This document shows, one piece after another, positions 9,117-17,535 of a stretch of DNA of 64,000 nt (positions are counted from its first letter, which is position 1; each line of letters starts with the position of its first letter). Source of the stretch: Roseibacillus sp. (GTDB lineage Bacteria > Verrucomicrobiota > Verrucomicrobiia > Verrucomicrobiales > Akkermansiaceae). The stretch spans positions 33,097 through 97,096 of the forward strand of contig JAPKFB010000009.1 of assembly GCA_028821775.1 (NCBI GenBank), given 5' to 3'. The notes below the pieces were generated by a model, which had not been told where the DNA came from, made no database searches, and saw nothing but the letters and a program-made list of their open reading frames with translations. The position numbers and the translations under genes were made by a program.

Positions 9117-11288
9117 ATGCAAAACGATATCGATCGCCAGAACGCATCCAGCGAGGCCTCCCTCCATGCCGTCGATTACTGGCAGGTTCTCAAGAACAGA
9201 TATGGCGTGATTTTGCTCACCTTCCTCCTGATTTTCATGACGGCGGCGGTGATCACCTATGTCCTGCCCAAGAAGTATGAGAGTATCTCCGTAGTGCAGG
9301 TCAATCCGGCCGTGCTGGAACTTGATCCTCTCGCCGGGATGACGGGTCCTCCGACGATCGGCGCCTACTATACCCGCTCCTATATGCAGAACGAGTTCAA
9401 GGCCATCGAAGCGGAGAAGACCCTCCAGCGCGTGGTGGATGTTCTCGATCTCACCAATCGCTGGTCGACCGACAGGAACACAACACTGCTGCTACTCAAG
9501 AAAGTTCTCAAGACGGAACAGATTCGAGGCACGGACCTCATCGAGATTCGAATTCGGCATCAGAAGAGAGAAGATGCTCTCGCGATCGCCAAGCAGGTTG
9601 CGTCCGCCTACCAGGAGCGTCGCAAGGATGAAGAGCTAGCACGCGCCAACCAAGCGCTTGATGCCTTGGAGACGGAAGTGCGTTCCCAGGAAGATTTGGT
9701 CGAAGAGAAGCGCAAACTCTTCCACACCATCGTCAAAGCGGTCGGCATTCCCTACATCGAGGAGTTGCGCGGCAGTGGGCAGATGGGTCGAGGGGAAGAA
9801 GAGATTCTGCGTATTGCCCAAATGCAGTTGTTCGAACGCGAGAAGGAAAAGCGAGGGCTTGAGATTCAGATCAAAACCCTCCTTCGGTTGGATAGTGAGG
9901 ATTTGAGAAAATATGCCGCGGGCCTGGGGCTGCCTGATAGTGTGGTGCCCGCAATGCACAACCAATTCATGGCGGGGAAACGCAGCATGGCCGCGATGGC
10001 CGCCTCCGGACTGGGAGCAAAACACCCTTCGATTGCGATGGCAAAGATTTCCCAAGACGCGCTCAAGGTGGACCTCGACCAGCAAGTGGTTGTTTTGCAG
10101 GAAGTTCTTCAGACCCAACTGAACCTCGTCGACAGCAAGCTGGATAAGCTCAGCGAAGTGGTCGAAGAGCGTCGCTTTGATGCGGTCGACAAGGCCCTCC
10201 AGTCCCAGGACTACGTCGAGGCCAAACAAGACTACGAGTCCGCCAAGGGGATGCTGCGGACGATGAAGATCACCAACTCCTCCAAGCGCATTGCCCTCAA
10301 AATTCCGAAGAATCCGATTACGATTCACGAGGAACCCAAGATGGGAACTGATCCAGTGAGCCCGAAGGTTACCCTCTACCTTTCGCTCGGTGCAGTGGTC
10401 GGTCTGATCTTCGGGATCGCGATCGCCTTTTTTCTCGAATACCTCGATACCTCGGTCAAGAGTCTCGAGGATGTCGAGCGCTACCTTCAGGTGCCCGTCC
10501 TGGCTGTCGTTCCCAAAGATGTTGGAGTCCTGCACAAGCAGAGCGGAATGAGTCCCGATGCGGAAGCCTACCGGATTCTACGAACCAATATCGAGTTCAA
10601 CCGGAAGAACCCCGAGGACAATGCCATCACGATTGTTTCTGGTGGAGCAGGGGAAGGTAAATCCACCACCTTGGTGAACCTCGCCTACGTCTGTGCACAA
10701 GGGGGATACACCACCCTCATGATTGATGCGGACCTGCGTCGTCCCCGTCTCCATACCTTCTTCGACATCAACAACTCGGTGGGATTGACCAATTATCTCA
10801 CCACCGACCTGATGCTGGAGGATGTCATCCTGCAAACTCCAGTCGACAATCTCTACTTTCTCCCCTCGGGGATTCTCCCTGCCGACGCAGCCGGGATTCT
10901 CAACTCGCGCCGCATGTCTGTACTCATTCAGGATGTGAAGCAACGCTTTGATCTGATTCTCGTCGACTCCCCTCCCATTCTTGGCGTGAGTGACGCCTCG
11001 GTCCTCGCCTCCGAAGTCGATCTGACCATGATTGTCGTTCAGCACCGCAAGCTGCCTCGCAACATGCTCCTGCGAGTGAAGCACGCGGTGGAAAACGTGG
11101 GCGGTCAGGTGATTGGAGTTGTCCTGAACAATGTCGATGTCCGCAGCGACAGTCAGTATCAGTACTACACCAGTTATTACACCTACTATGCTCCATCCGC
11201 GGATGCGGAACCAGTGGTCGGTCCAAGTGCTCCGCGGATTGCCACTGCAGCTGCCCCCACTCCGGACGACGATGATGAACTCTATTGA
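9117..11288 (+). CDS. Polysaccharide co-polymerase / tyrosine autokinase (Wzc-like BY-kinase)
   Basis: 723 residues. A Wzz-type N-terminal domain has a first membrane segment near residues 32-52, then a long coiled-coil periplasmic part, then a second membrane segment near 415-437. The cytoplasmic kinase domain has Walker A SGGAGEGKST (508-517, Lys515), Walker A' DADLRRP (from Asp537) and Walker B LILVDSPP. A tyrosine cluster near residues 680-695 (QYQYYTSYYTYY) is the usual autophosphorylation tail. Such proteins control chain length and export of exopolysaccharide. The gene overlaps the region just before the Wza-like gene, so they form an operon. Confidence 0.93.
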   Translation: MQNDIDRQNASSEASLHAVDYWQVLKNRYGVILLTFLLIFMTAAVITYVLPKKYESISVVQVNPAVLELDPLAGMTGPPTIGAYYTRSYMQNEFKAIEAEKTLQRVVDVLDLTNRWSTDRNTTLLLLKKVLKTEQIRGTDLIEIRIRHQKREDALAIAKQVASAYQERRKDEELARANQALDALETEVRSQEDLVEEKRKLFHTIVKAVGIPYIEELRGSGQMGRGEEEILRIAQMQLFEREKEKRGLEIQIKTLLRLDSEDLRKYAAGLGLPDSVVPAMHNQFMAGKRSMAAMAASGLGAKHPSIAMAKISQDALKVDLDQQVVVLQEVLQTQLNLVDSKLDKLSEVVEERRFDAVDKALQSQDYVEAKQDYESAKGMLRTMKITNSSKRIALKIPKNPITIHEEPKMGTDPVSPKVTLYLSLGAVVGLIFGIAIAFFLEYLDTSVKSLEDVERYLQVPVLAVVPKDVGVLHKQSGMSPDAEAYRILRTNIEFNRKNPEDNAITIVSGGAGEGKSTTLVNLAYVCAQGGYTTLMIDADLRRPRLHTFFDINNSVGLTNYLTTDLMLEDVILQTPVDNLYFLPSGILPADAAGILNSRRMSVLIQDVKQRFDLILVDSPPILGVSDASVLASEVDLTMIVVQHRKLPRNMLLRVKHAVENVGGQVIGVVLNNVDVRSDSQYQYYTSYYTYYAPSADAEPVVGPSAPRIATAAAPTPDDDDELY

Positions 11289-11338
11289 GCATCAGATTGA
11301 CGGCTGCCTCATACATCAATTCCACCACCCCAAAAATC

Positions 11339-11899
11339 ATGAAAGCAATTCTTAGTCTTGCCCTCGCCGTTCTGGCCCTCATGCCTGTTTCGTTGCAGGC
11401 TCAAATCGAACCAGGTTCTGCGATTCTGATCACTATTCAAGGCGTTCCGGTCTCCGAGCAAGGGCGCATCAATGCCACTTATCCGGTTTCTGAAAAGGGC
11501 TACATTACGATGTGGCACATCGGTACGATCAAGGCCTCCGGTCTTCAGTCTGACGTTCTTTCGCGCAGAATCGAAGCGGCCTACGTCGCGGCCGAGATTT
11601 ACACCAGTCCCACTATCCAGATCCTGGCGGATTCCAGTGATACCCTGACTCGGCAACTCATCACCATTGGGGGCAAGGTCAGGGCGCCTGGGCCGAAGCC
11701 CTTCGCGCGCAACATGACCCTCTATGACGCGGTGATGGCTGCAGGTGGCCCCACCGAGTTTGGCGCGATTAATCGGGTCAGTCTGTATCGCAACAACAAG
11801 CGCTACGTCTATGACCTTAGGAAGGGGGAACACAAAATGCTCAAATTGTTTCCCCGTGACACGATCGACGTGCCGCAGAAGAAGTGGAACGGGGGCTAG
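11339..11899 (+). CDS. Polysaccharide export protein (Wza-like, SLBB)
   Basis: 186 residues from the ATG at 11339, which begins a signal peptide (MKAILSLALAVLALMPVSLQ). It shows the Poly_export start (PGSAILITIQG), the strand-turn pattern YPVSEKGYITMWHIGTIKASG and one SLBB domain (ITIGGKVRAPGPKPFARNMT, then LYDAVMAAGGPTEFGA). It is shorter than Wza, so it may form only part of the outer-membrane exit path, perhaps with the nearby barrel. An alternative TTG start at 11285 overlaps the kinase gene but would bury the signal peptide. Confidence 0.88.
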   Translation: MKAILSLALAVLALMPVSLQAQIEPGSAILITIQGVPVSEQGRINATYPVSEKGYITMWHIGTIKASGLQSDVLSRRIEAAYVAAEIYTSPTIQILADSSDTLTRQLITIGGKVRAPGPKPFARNMTLYDAVMAAGGPTEFGAINRVSLYRNNKRYVYDLRKGEHKMLKLFPRDTIDVPQKKWNGG

Positions 11900-11999
11900 G
11901 TCCGAAAATCCCTGAAAATCTGCATGGGCGGGCAGATGCTCCGGCCATTTTACGTTTCAGGCGGTTGCGTTTTGGCCCGAGGGCGGTTAGGAATTTCTC

Positions 12000-12851
12000 A
12001 TGCTAACAAGGGTATGCTCCCTCGTTTTCCTGATCTTCGGGACTGTGGCGGCTCTGGCCTCACCCCAGGATGAGGCCTCGATCCAGATCCCCCCGAAGGA
12101 GAAGGAGCCCGCGACGACCCCGGATGCGGTCCCGGCCGAGCAGGCGGAGAAGCCCGAAGGCGCTCCCGCGCCATCCAATCCTGCGGAGGGGCCCAAGCCT
12201 TCGCTGCAGTTTCCCTCTGCGATTCTTGGGGAGTTGTCCCACGAGGACTTCAAGCATCGCCTCTCTGCCCAGGATTCCCTTTTGAAGTGGGGAATGAAGG
12301 ATCTCTCAGGCAGCATCGAGATGCTTTACGGAGTGTATCGTGGTGCCGATGACCCGGAATTGCGCTTTAGGAGTCGTCAAGTGCTCAAGCGGTTGGTCAT
12401 CGTCCAGCAGCCCTTTGATGGAGATGGTTATCTCGGGATTCAGATGGAGCCTGCTCAATGGAAAAACCTGAGGGGACAACTGCAGCCCGTCGTGCGCGTC
12501 ACAGTGGTAAGGGAGGGGACGGCTGCCGAAGTCGCAAAATTGAAGGTGAACGATCTTGTGACCGGAGTGGATCAAATTGTCTTTGACGACCTTTCTCCCA
12601 CGCGGATGTTCGCTGATTACATTCAATCCAAGAAGCCGGGTGACGTGATTGCCCTTCACCTCAGGCGTGGGGAGGAGAAGCTGACCCTCAAGGCGTCCCT
12701 GCGTCGTCGTTCTCCTCTCCTTGACGAGCTCACTCGGTGGGGAGCCCAGCTAATTTTGCCAAATCAGTCCGAGCTGGATGAAAGCGACTTTCAGGACTGG
12801 CTGAAAATGCGCAGAGCTGCTGACCGGCTCCGAAGCCGGGGTGAAAAGTAA
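12000..12851 (+). CDS. Exported PDZ-domain protein
   Basis: 283 residues. A signal peptide (MLTRVCSLVFLIFGTVAALA) leads into a Pro/Glu/Ala-rich linker (residues about 22-70), then a helical segment, then a PDZ domain from about residue 140 (GYLGIQMEP, VVREGTAAEVAKLKVNDLVTG). There is no protease domain, so it is more likely an adaptor or scaffold than an enzyme. It lies 99 bases upstream of the PDZ-containing protease Prc on the same strand and may be functionally linked to it. Confidence 0.8.
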   Translation: MLTRVCSLVFLIFGTVAALASPQDEASIQIPPKEKEPATTPDAVPAEQAEKPEGAPAPSNPAEGPKPSLQFPSAILGELSHEDFKHRLSAQDSLLKWGMKDLSGSIEMLYGVYRGADDPELRFRSRQVLKRLVIVQQPFDGDGYLGIQMEPAQWKNLRGQLQPVVRVTVVREGTAAEVAKLKVNDLVTGVDQIVFDDLSPTRMFADYIQSKKPGDVIALHLRRGEEKLTLKASLRRRSPLLDELTRWGAQLILPNQSELDESDFQDWLKMRRAADRLRSRGEK

Positions 12852-12950
12852 GAGCCCCACTGCGCGGAGGGGGAAAGAATTCGACAAATTGAGACAAATC
12901 GCCGATCCTAGACGAGACCTTTTCGCCCTCTTATAACGGTATTCTTTAAA

Positions 12951-15185
12951 ATGGCTGGTAACTCCACTCTCCTCACTGCGGCCTTGTGTGCCTTGGTGGG
13001 CTGTTCCTCATTCACCCTGCAGGCCAAAACGGATTTCAATGTCGTTGGACGCGAAATGGCAGGGATGTTGCAGAACAGCCACTACGCACGCATTCAATTC
13101 AACGCCGAGCTCAGCGAGAAAATTCTCGCCGACTATCTATCGGACCTCGATCCTGCGCGGCTCTATTTCACGCAACAGGACATCGAGGCCTTTGAGAAGA
13201 AGTACGGTCGGCGGCTGCACGAATTGCTCATCAAGGGCAAGTGTATGGAACCGGCCAACGAGATTTACAAAGTCTACTCCGAGCGGGTGAAGGAACGGGT
13301 GGAGTTTGCCAACAAGCTCCTCGAAACCTCAGACTTCAAATTCACTTCCAAGGAGGCTGTGATGCGGACCAGGAAGGATGCCCCGTGGCCTGCCAGTGAG
13401 CAAGCGGCGGAGGAAACCTGGACGCGTCAAATCGAAGAGGCTCTCCTTGCCGAAATCCTTCGTCGGGATGCGGTGAAGCGACTCGCCGAAGAGCAGGGCA
13501 AGAAGAATCCGCTGGCAGAGGAAAAGGGACCGAAGGAAAAGATCGCCCTTCGCTATAAGCGGTTTCAGCACAGTATCGGCGAAGCCGATGAGGAGGATGT
13601 GGCCAACTACTTTCTCAGTGCGGTCGCGGCCGCTCATGATCCTCATACGGATTACATGAGCATGCGTGAGATGGAGCGCTTTCGCTCGGGGATGGCAAAC
13701 TCCCTCGTGGGGATCGGAGCCCTCCTGCAGGCAGAGGATGATGGCGCCACCAAGATCATGGGAATCGTGGTCAAGGGGCCGGCAGACAAGCAGGGCGAAC
13801 TCAAACTCAACGATCGCATCGTGGGTGTCGATCCCCTGAACTCCGGCGAGATGATCGACATCATGTACATGAAGATCGACCACGTCGTGGAGAAGATCCG
13901 AGGGAAGGAGAAGACCGAAGTCCGGCTCAAGGTGGAACCTGCCGGCGGTGCCCCCGGAGAAGTGAAGTTCATTACGATCACTCGCGGCCGGGTGGATCTC
14001 AAAGACGAACTCGCGACGGCCGAGGTGATTGAAGTTTCGCACAAATCCGGGAAGCGTCGGATTGGCTGGTTGCGTCTCCCCTCCTTCTACATGGATTTTG
14101 AAGATGGAGATCCGAGCGTCGCGACCGATGTTCAGAAATTGCTTGCCCGACTCGACAAGGAGCGGCTGGACGGTCTCGTGCTGGACCTCCGCCGCAATGG
14201 TGGGGGCTCTCTCGAAGAAGTCCGCCGGATTACCGGATTCTTCGTAGGCCGGGGGCCGGTGGTGCAGATCAAGGATACCATCGGGCGGATCGAATCGAAG
14301 GAGTCCCTCTTCAAACGCCCGCTCTACGACGGTCCTCTCGTGGTGGTCACCGACAAATCGAGCGCCTCCGCCAGTGAGATTCTCGCAGGCGCCCTGCAAG
14401 ACTACAATCGTGCGGTTTTGGTGGGAGATAGCTCCACCTTTGGCAAGGGCACGGTGCAGCAGCCGATGGAAATTGGCCGTTTTTTCCGCTTCTTTGAGGA
14501 CAATGCGCGGGCCGGTTACCTGAAGGCCACGATCCAGAAGTTCTATCGGGTCTCTGGCAGCTCGACGCAGAAACTGGGAGTGACGCCTGACATCATCTTT
14601 CCCTCGCTCACCGATGCGCTCGACATAGGAGAAGCCTATCTCAAGCATCCTCTCAACCATGATTTGATCCGCAAGTCCCCGGATTTTCGACCGTTGGATC
14701 GGAAGGGGCTCTTTCTCCCCATCTTGCAGGAGCACAATGCGGAGCGGATCAAGGGCTCCAAGGACTTTCAGTACATCGTGGAGGATGTCGCCCGCACCAA
14801 GAAGCGCATCGCGGGCAATTCGGTCTCCCTCAACCGTGTCAAACGGGAAGGTGAGCTTTCTGAATCCGAGAAGCGACGGAAGTCCCGCAATGCCGAACGC
14901 CGGAAGCGCTTTGCCACGATGGAAGAGGCGGACAAGAAGCGGCTCAAGTTTTTCCGCCTGACCCTCGATGATCTCAACTTGGAGAAACTTCCGGAAGTCG
15001 ATCGGGAGAAGGATGCCGAAGCGTTCATGCGTCGTGCCAAGGATAAAGCGGAAGCTCTGGACGACACGCCTCTCTGGCCGAGCGGGCTTGATCCTGTGAA
15101 GCGTGAATCGCTGTCGGTGATGATCGATCTTGTGGATCAGCGAGACAAGGCACGCACGGCGGGAATTCTTCCCGACGGTCGTTGA
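12951..15185 (+). CDS. prc: Carboxy-terminal (tail-specific) protease Prc, family S41A
   Basis: 744 residues. Domain order matches Prc/Tsp: N-terminal TSP domain, PDZ domain (around residues 255-330), S41 protease domain, and the charged C-terminal DUF3340-like region. The Ser-Lys dyad is visible as SSASASE (Ser473) and TFGKGTVQQ (Lys499). The substrate-binding block LDLRRNGGGSLEEV is also present. The enzyme degrades or trims periplasmic proteins from the C-terminus. The N-terminus looks like an export signal containing a cysteine (LVGCSS), so lipid anchoring is possible. It is longer than the E. coli enzyme by about 60 residues. Confidence 0.95.
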   Translation: MAGNSTLLTAALCALVGCSSFTLQAKTDFNVVGREMAGMLQNSHYARIQFNAELSEKILADYLSDLDPARLYFTQQDIEAFEKKYGRRLHELLIKGKCMEPANEIYKVYSERVKERVEFANKLLETSDFKFTSKEAVMRTRKDAPWPASEQAAEETWTRQIEEALLAEILRRDAVKRLAEEQGKKNPLAEEKGPKEKIALRYKRFQHSIGEADEEDVANYFLSAVAAAHDPHTDYMSMREMERFRSGMANSLVGIGALLQAEDDGATKIMGIVVKGPADKQGELKLNDRIVGVDPLNSGEMIDIMYMKIDHVVEKIRGKEKTEVRLKVEPAGGAPGEVKFITITRGRVDLKDELATAEVIEVSHKSGKRRIGWLRLPSFYMDFEDGDPSVATDVQKLLARLDKERLDGLVLDLRRNGGGSLEEVRRITGFFVGRGPVVQIKDTIGRIESKESLFKRPLYDGPLVVVTDKSSASASEILAGALQDYNRAVLVGDSSTFGKGTVQQPMEIGRFFRFFEDNARAGYLKATIQKFYRVSGSSTQKLGVTPDIIFPSLTDALDIGEAYLKHPLNHDLIRKSPDFRPLDRKGLFLPILQEHNAERIKGSKDFQYIVEDVARTKKRIAGNSVSLNRVKREGELSESEKRRKSRNAERRKRFATMEEADKKRLKFFRLTLDDLNLEKLPEVDREKDAEAFMRRAKDKAEALDDTPLWPSGLDPVKRESLSVMIDLVDQRDKARTAGILPDGR

Positions 15186-15200
15186 GAAACCCTCTTGTCA

Positions 15201-15911
15201 ATGGCCATGGCGGACATCGCCACCAACTTGCGGAGGGTCGGGGCGCAAATTTCCCGCGCTGCCGCGCGCGCCGATCGAGATCCTGCCACCGTGGAGCTTC
15301 TGGTGGTCAGTAAGACTTGGCCGGTGCCGGTGCTCCAGGATGTCCTCGATGCCGGACATTATCTTCTGGGTGAAAACAAGCTGCAGGAAGCCGCGGCCAA
15401 GATTCCCGCCCTGCCGGCCACCACGCGTTGGCATTTCATTGGGCACCTGCAGAGAAACAAGGCCCGCAAGGCGCTGGAGCTCTTCGAGACAATTCACAGC
15501 GTCGACTCCCTGAGACTGGCAATTCACCTGGATCGCATTGCGGGTGAGCTCAAGCTTAAATCGAAGATCTATCTCCAGCTCAACGCCGCGGAAGAAGAGA
15601 GCAAGAGTGGTTTTTCGGAGGGCGAGCTCCGCGAGGGGCTCGATGCCCTCCTCGCCTTGGAGCACCTGCGAGTAGAGGGCTTGATGAGTATTCCGCCTGC
15701 GGTGGAGTCCCCCGAGGAGGCGCGCCTCTCCTTCCGCGAGCTCGCTGGCTTGCGGGACGAATTGCAGGATCGGTGGGGAGTGGCGCTGCCTGGGTTGAGC
15801 ATGGGCATGAGCCACGATTTTGAGATCGCGATCGAAGAGGGTGCGACCATTGTACGAGTTGGGTCTTCCATCTTCGGGCCGCGCCACGTAAAGCCGGGGG
15901 CCTCCAAGTAA
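15201..15911 (+). CDS. YggS/PLPBP family pyridoxal phosphate homeostasis protein
   Basis: 236 residues. Family blocks are clear: LLVVSKTWP with the PLP-binding Lys38, WHFIGHLQRNKAR, MSIPPA, and GLSMGMSHDFEIAIEEGAT followed by VRVGSSIFG. The protein binds PLP without known catalysis and keeps vitamin B6 and amino acid pools balanced. The ATG at 15201 is used; a TTG six bases upstream is an alternative. It follows prc by 15 bases and precedes the DUF971 gene by 16, so these three read as one operon. Confidence 0.93.
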   Translation: MAMADIATNLRRVGAQISRAAARADRDPATVELLVVSKTWPVPVLQDVLDAGHYLLGENKLQEAAAKIPALPATTRWHFIGHLQRNKARKALELFETIHSVDSLRLAIHLDRIAGELKLKSKIYLQLNAAEEESKSGFSEGELREGLDALLALEHLRVEGLMSIPPAVESPEEARLSFRELAGLRDELQDRWGVALPGLSMGMSHDFEIAIEEGATIVRVGSSIFGPRHVKPGASK

Positions 15912-15927
15912 TTTCTGGAGTGGAGTG

Positions 15928-16227
15928 ATGATAGCGATCGAGAATATTGTGGTGGTGGGAACTGAACTGGCGATTGCGTGGGCAGACGGGAAGGAGAGCT
16001 ACCTCGACTTTGAGCGTCTTCGGCGGGCCTGTCCCTGTGCGAGCTGTCAGGGCGAGCCTGATGCGGCGGGAACTGTGGTGAAACCAAAGGTGACTTACAA
16101 CGAGAAGAGTTTCTTCCTGGCCCGTTACCAAGCGATTGGTGGCTACGCCCTGCAATTCCACTTCGGCGACGGCCACGGGACTGGGATCTACTCCTTTGCC
16201 TACCTCCGGCAGCTTGGCGGAATATAG
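15928..16227 (+). CDS. DUF971 (GBBH-like N-terminal) protein
   Basis: 99 residues. It shows the characteristic pattern of the family: a short beta-strand start, WADGKESYLDFERLRRACPC, ASCQG, and a C-terminal YALQFHFGDGHGTGIYSFAYL. In larger eukaryotic proteins this domain precedes the gamma-butyrobetaine hydroxylase core and binds zinc. The bacterial single-domain form is often linked to iron-sulfur protein maintenance, but its role is not settled. A GTG three bases upstream is an alternative start. Confidence 0.85.
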   Translation: MIAIENIVVVGTELAIAWADGKESYLDFERLRRACPCASCQGEPDAAGTVVKPKVTYNEKSFFLARYQAIGGYALQFHFGDGHGTGIYSFAYLRQLGGI

Positions 16228-16294
16228 TTCGAAGAGGTTTGGACCACGGGCGCCCCTGTGTAGGTGCAGGCAGGATGGAATCCTTGAGGTCCGT

Positions 16295-16924
16295 TCACCT
16301 CTCCGGCGTTCTCAAATCCAGGACCCTGTTCTTCAAGTGATCGGGAATGGGTTTCGAGGGTGAGGGTGCGAGAGGGGAGGCGCTCCTGAGACGGCGGGCA
16401 AAGACCTGGAGTTGGACTTCGCGGCCTTTTTTTTGGTCTTCCCGAAGAACGACCTTCCAGAGCTTGGTTTGGCCGGTACGGACGGAATGGATCATCATGA
16501 GGCTGTGGACTCCGGCATGCTTGAGGTCTCCTCTCCCGGGCTGGGCGACGCTGGAGGGATGAGAATGGAAGGAGCCGATGATGGTGGAGTTCGTCCCCTT
16601 GGCGATGCGTTGCATCCGGCGCACGCTTTTGGAGGAGAGAGTGTAGGTATGTGCGCGGATGCTCTCATTGTTTGCGAAGCATAGTTCCAGGGTGCCGTCC
16701 TGGCGTTGGAGAATTGCTCCGCAGACTTCTCGATTGCCGTCCTCTTGGGCGAGTCGAGCCTCACGTTTAAGGCGGTCGCTTTCATGTTGGGAGAGCCGAT
16801 AATTGGAGTCCATCCATCCACTTGCTATCTGTGAACGCCAAGTCCCGTCCGAGACACACGAGACGCAGGCACAGGTGCACAAGACGGCCGCAAGAAAGGG
16901 TCTCAGGAGGTGCAAAGAATTCAT
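16295..16924 (-). CDS. Exported JAMM/MPN-type metalloprotease-like protein
   Basis: 209 residues. The N-terminus is a hydrophobic export signal rich in cysteine (LAAVLCTCACVSC), so it is probably secreted or a lipoprotein. The rest carries the JAMM zinc motif: Glu66 in EVCGAIL, then HSHPSSVAQPGRGD with His120, His122 and Asp133. The canonical Ser two residues before that Asp-containing end (HxHx7SxxD) is Gly130 here, so activity may be altered. JAMM proteins cleave isopeptide or peptide bonds and are mostly cytoplasmic; the exported setting is uncommon. A more upstream start (16969) lacks a better signal. Confidence 0.75.
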   Translation of the reverse strand: MNSLHLLRPFLAAVLCTCACVSCVSDGTWRSQIASGWMDSNYRLSQHESDRLKREARLAQEDGNREVCGAILQRQDGTLELCFANNESIRAHTYTLSSKSVRRMQRIAKGTNSTIIGSFHSHPSSVAQPGRGDLKHAGVHSLMMIHSVRTGQTKLWKVVLREDQKKGREVQLQVFARRLRSASPLAPSPSKPIPDHLKNRVLDLRTPER

Positions 16925-16990
16925 GAGCCTCCTTGTAGCGCGAAAATTCATCCTCCTGGATTCGAGCATTGAGCCATCGTTGGTGGGAGC

Positions 16991-17275
16991 TCAGTTGCTT
17001 TCGAGCACGCCGCCGCTGGATCCAGTCTGCCCGTTGTAGGCGCGGAGGTGGTATTCGGCGTGGGCACGATCTTCGGACCAGTGGCCATACCAGGAACCAT
17101 TGTTGGGACGGTAAAGCATGGCGCCTTTGGCTTAACCGTAACCACCGGATTTTCCACCCTTATCGTAGCTTGGGGCAGAGGGAGTTCCGAATGGCCCGCA
17201 GATGCAGGAAGATATGAAGGTGCCGAGGGCAGGGATCGACAGGGCGAATGTTAGTTTGGAAATTACCTTCTTCAC
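16991..17275 (-). pseudogene. Small lipoprotein gene interrupted by an in-frame stop
   Basis: From a GTG at 17275 the frame encodes a lipoprotein signal (MKKVISKLTFALSIPALG, lipobox FISSC) and a Gly/Ser-rich start. TAA at 17132-17134 ends it after 47 residues. The same frame continues with a coding-like sequence (MLYRPNNGSWYGHWSEDRAH, then AEYHLRAYNGQTGSSGG) to TGA at 16991-16993. Either the gene is broken by one substitution, or only the short 47-residue lipoprotein is made. No family is recognised. Confidence 0.5.
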
Positions 17276-17535
17276 GTTTTGAAGCTACCCAAGATGGGGA
17301 TGGCCCATCAACTTTGTTTTCAGATCAAATTACGCAGTTTTTCTTAAGAACTGATTAAGGGCCCGCGCGAGTAGACCCACCGATAGGATTGGAGTGAAAG
17401 TTGGGCTGAAATCCTTTCTTGGAAGGGAAAACCCACCATGGAGGACGAAAACGAAGCCTTCTCTGGGGTCGGAAGGAATGATCTCCCTGAATTTTCCCGG
17501 AATGCGGTCAAGAGTCCCGGTCCCGACGATAGGGA

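Noticed and set aside
17132..17134. TAA in the small lipoprotein gene as a recoded codon
   Set aside because: TAA reassignment is not known in this group, and a single mutation is simpler.
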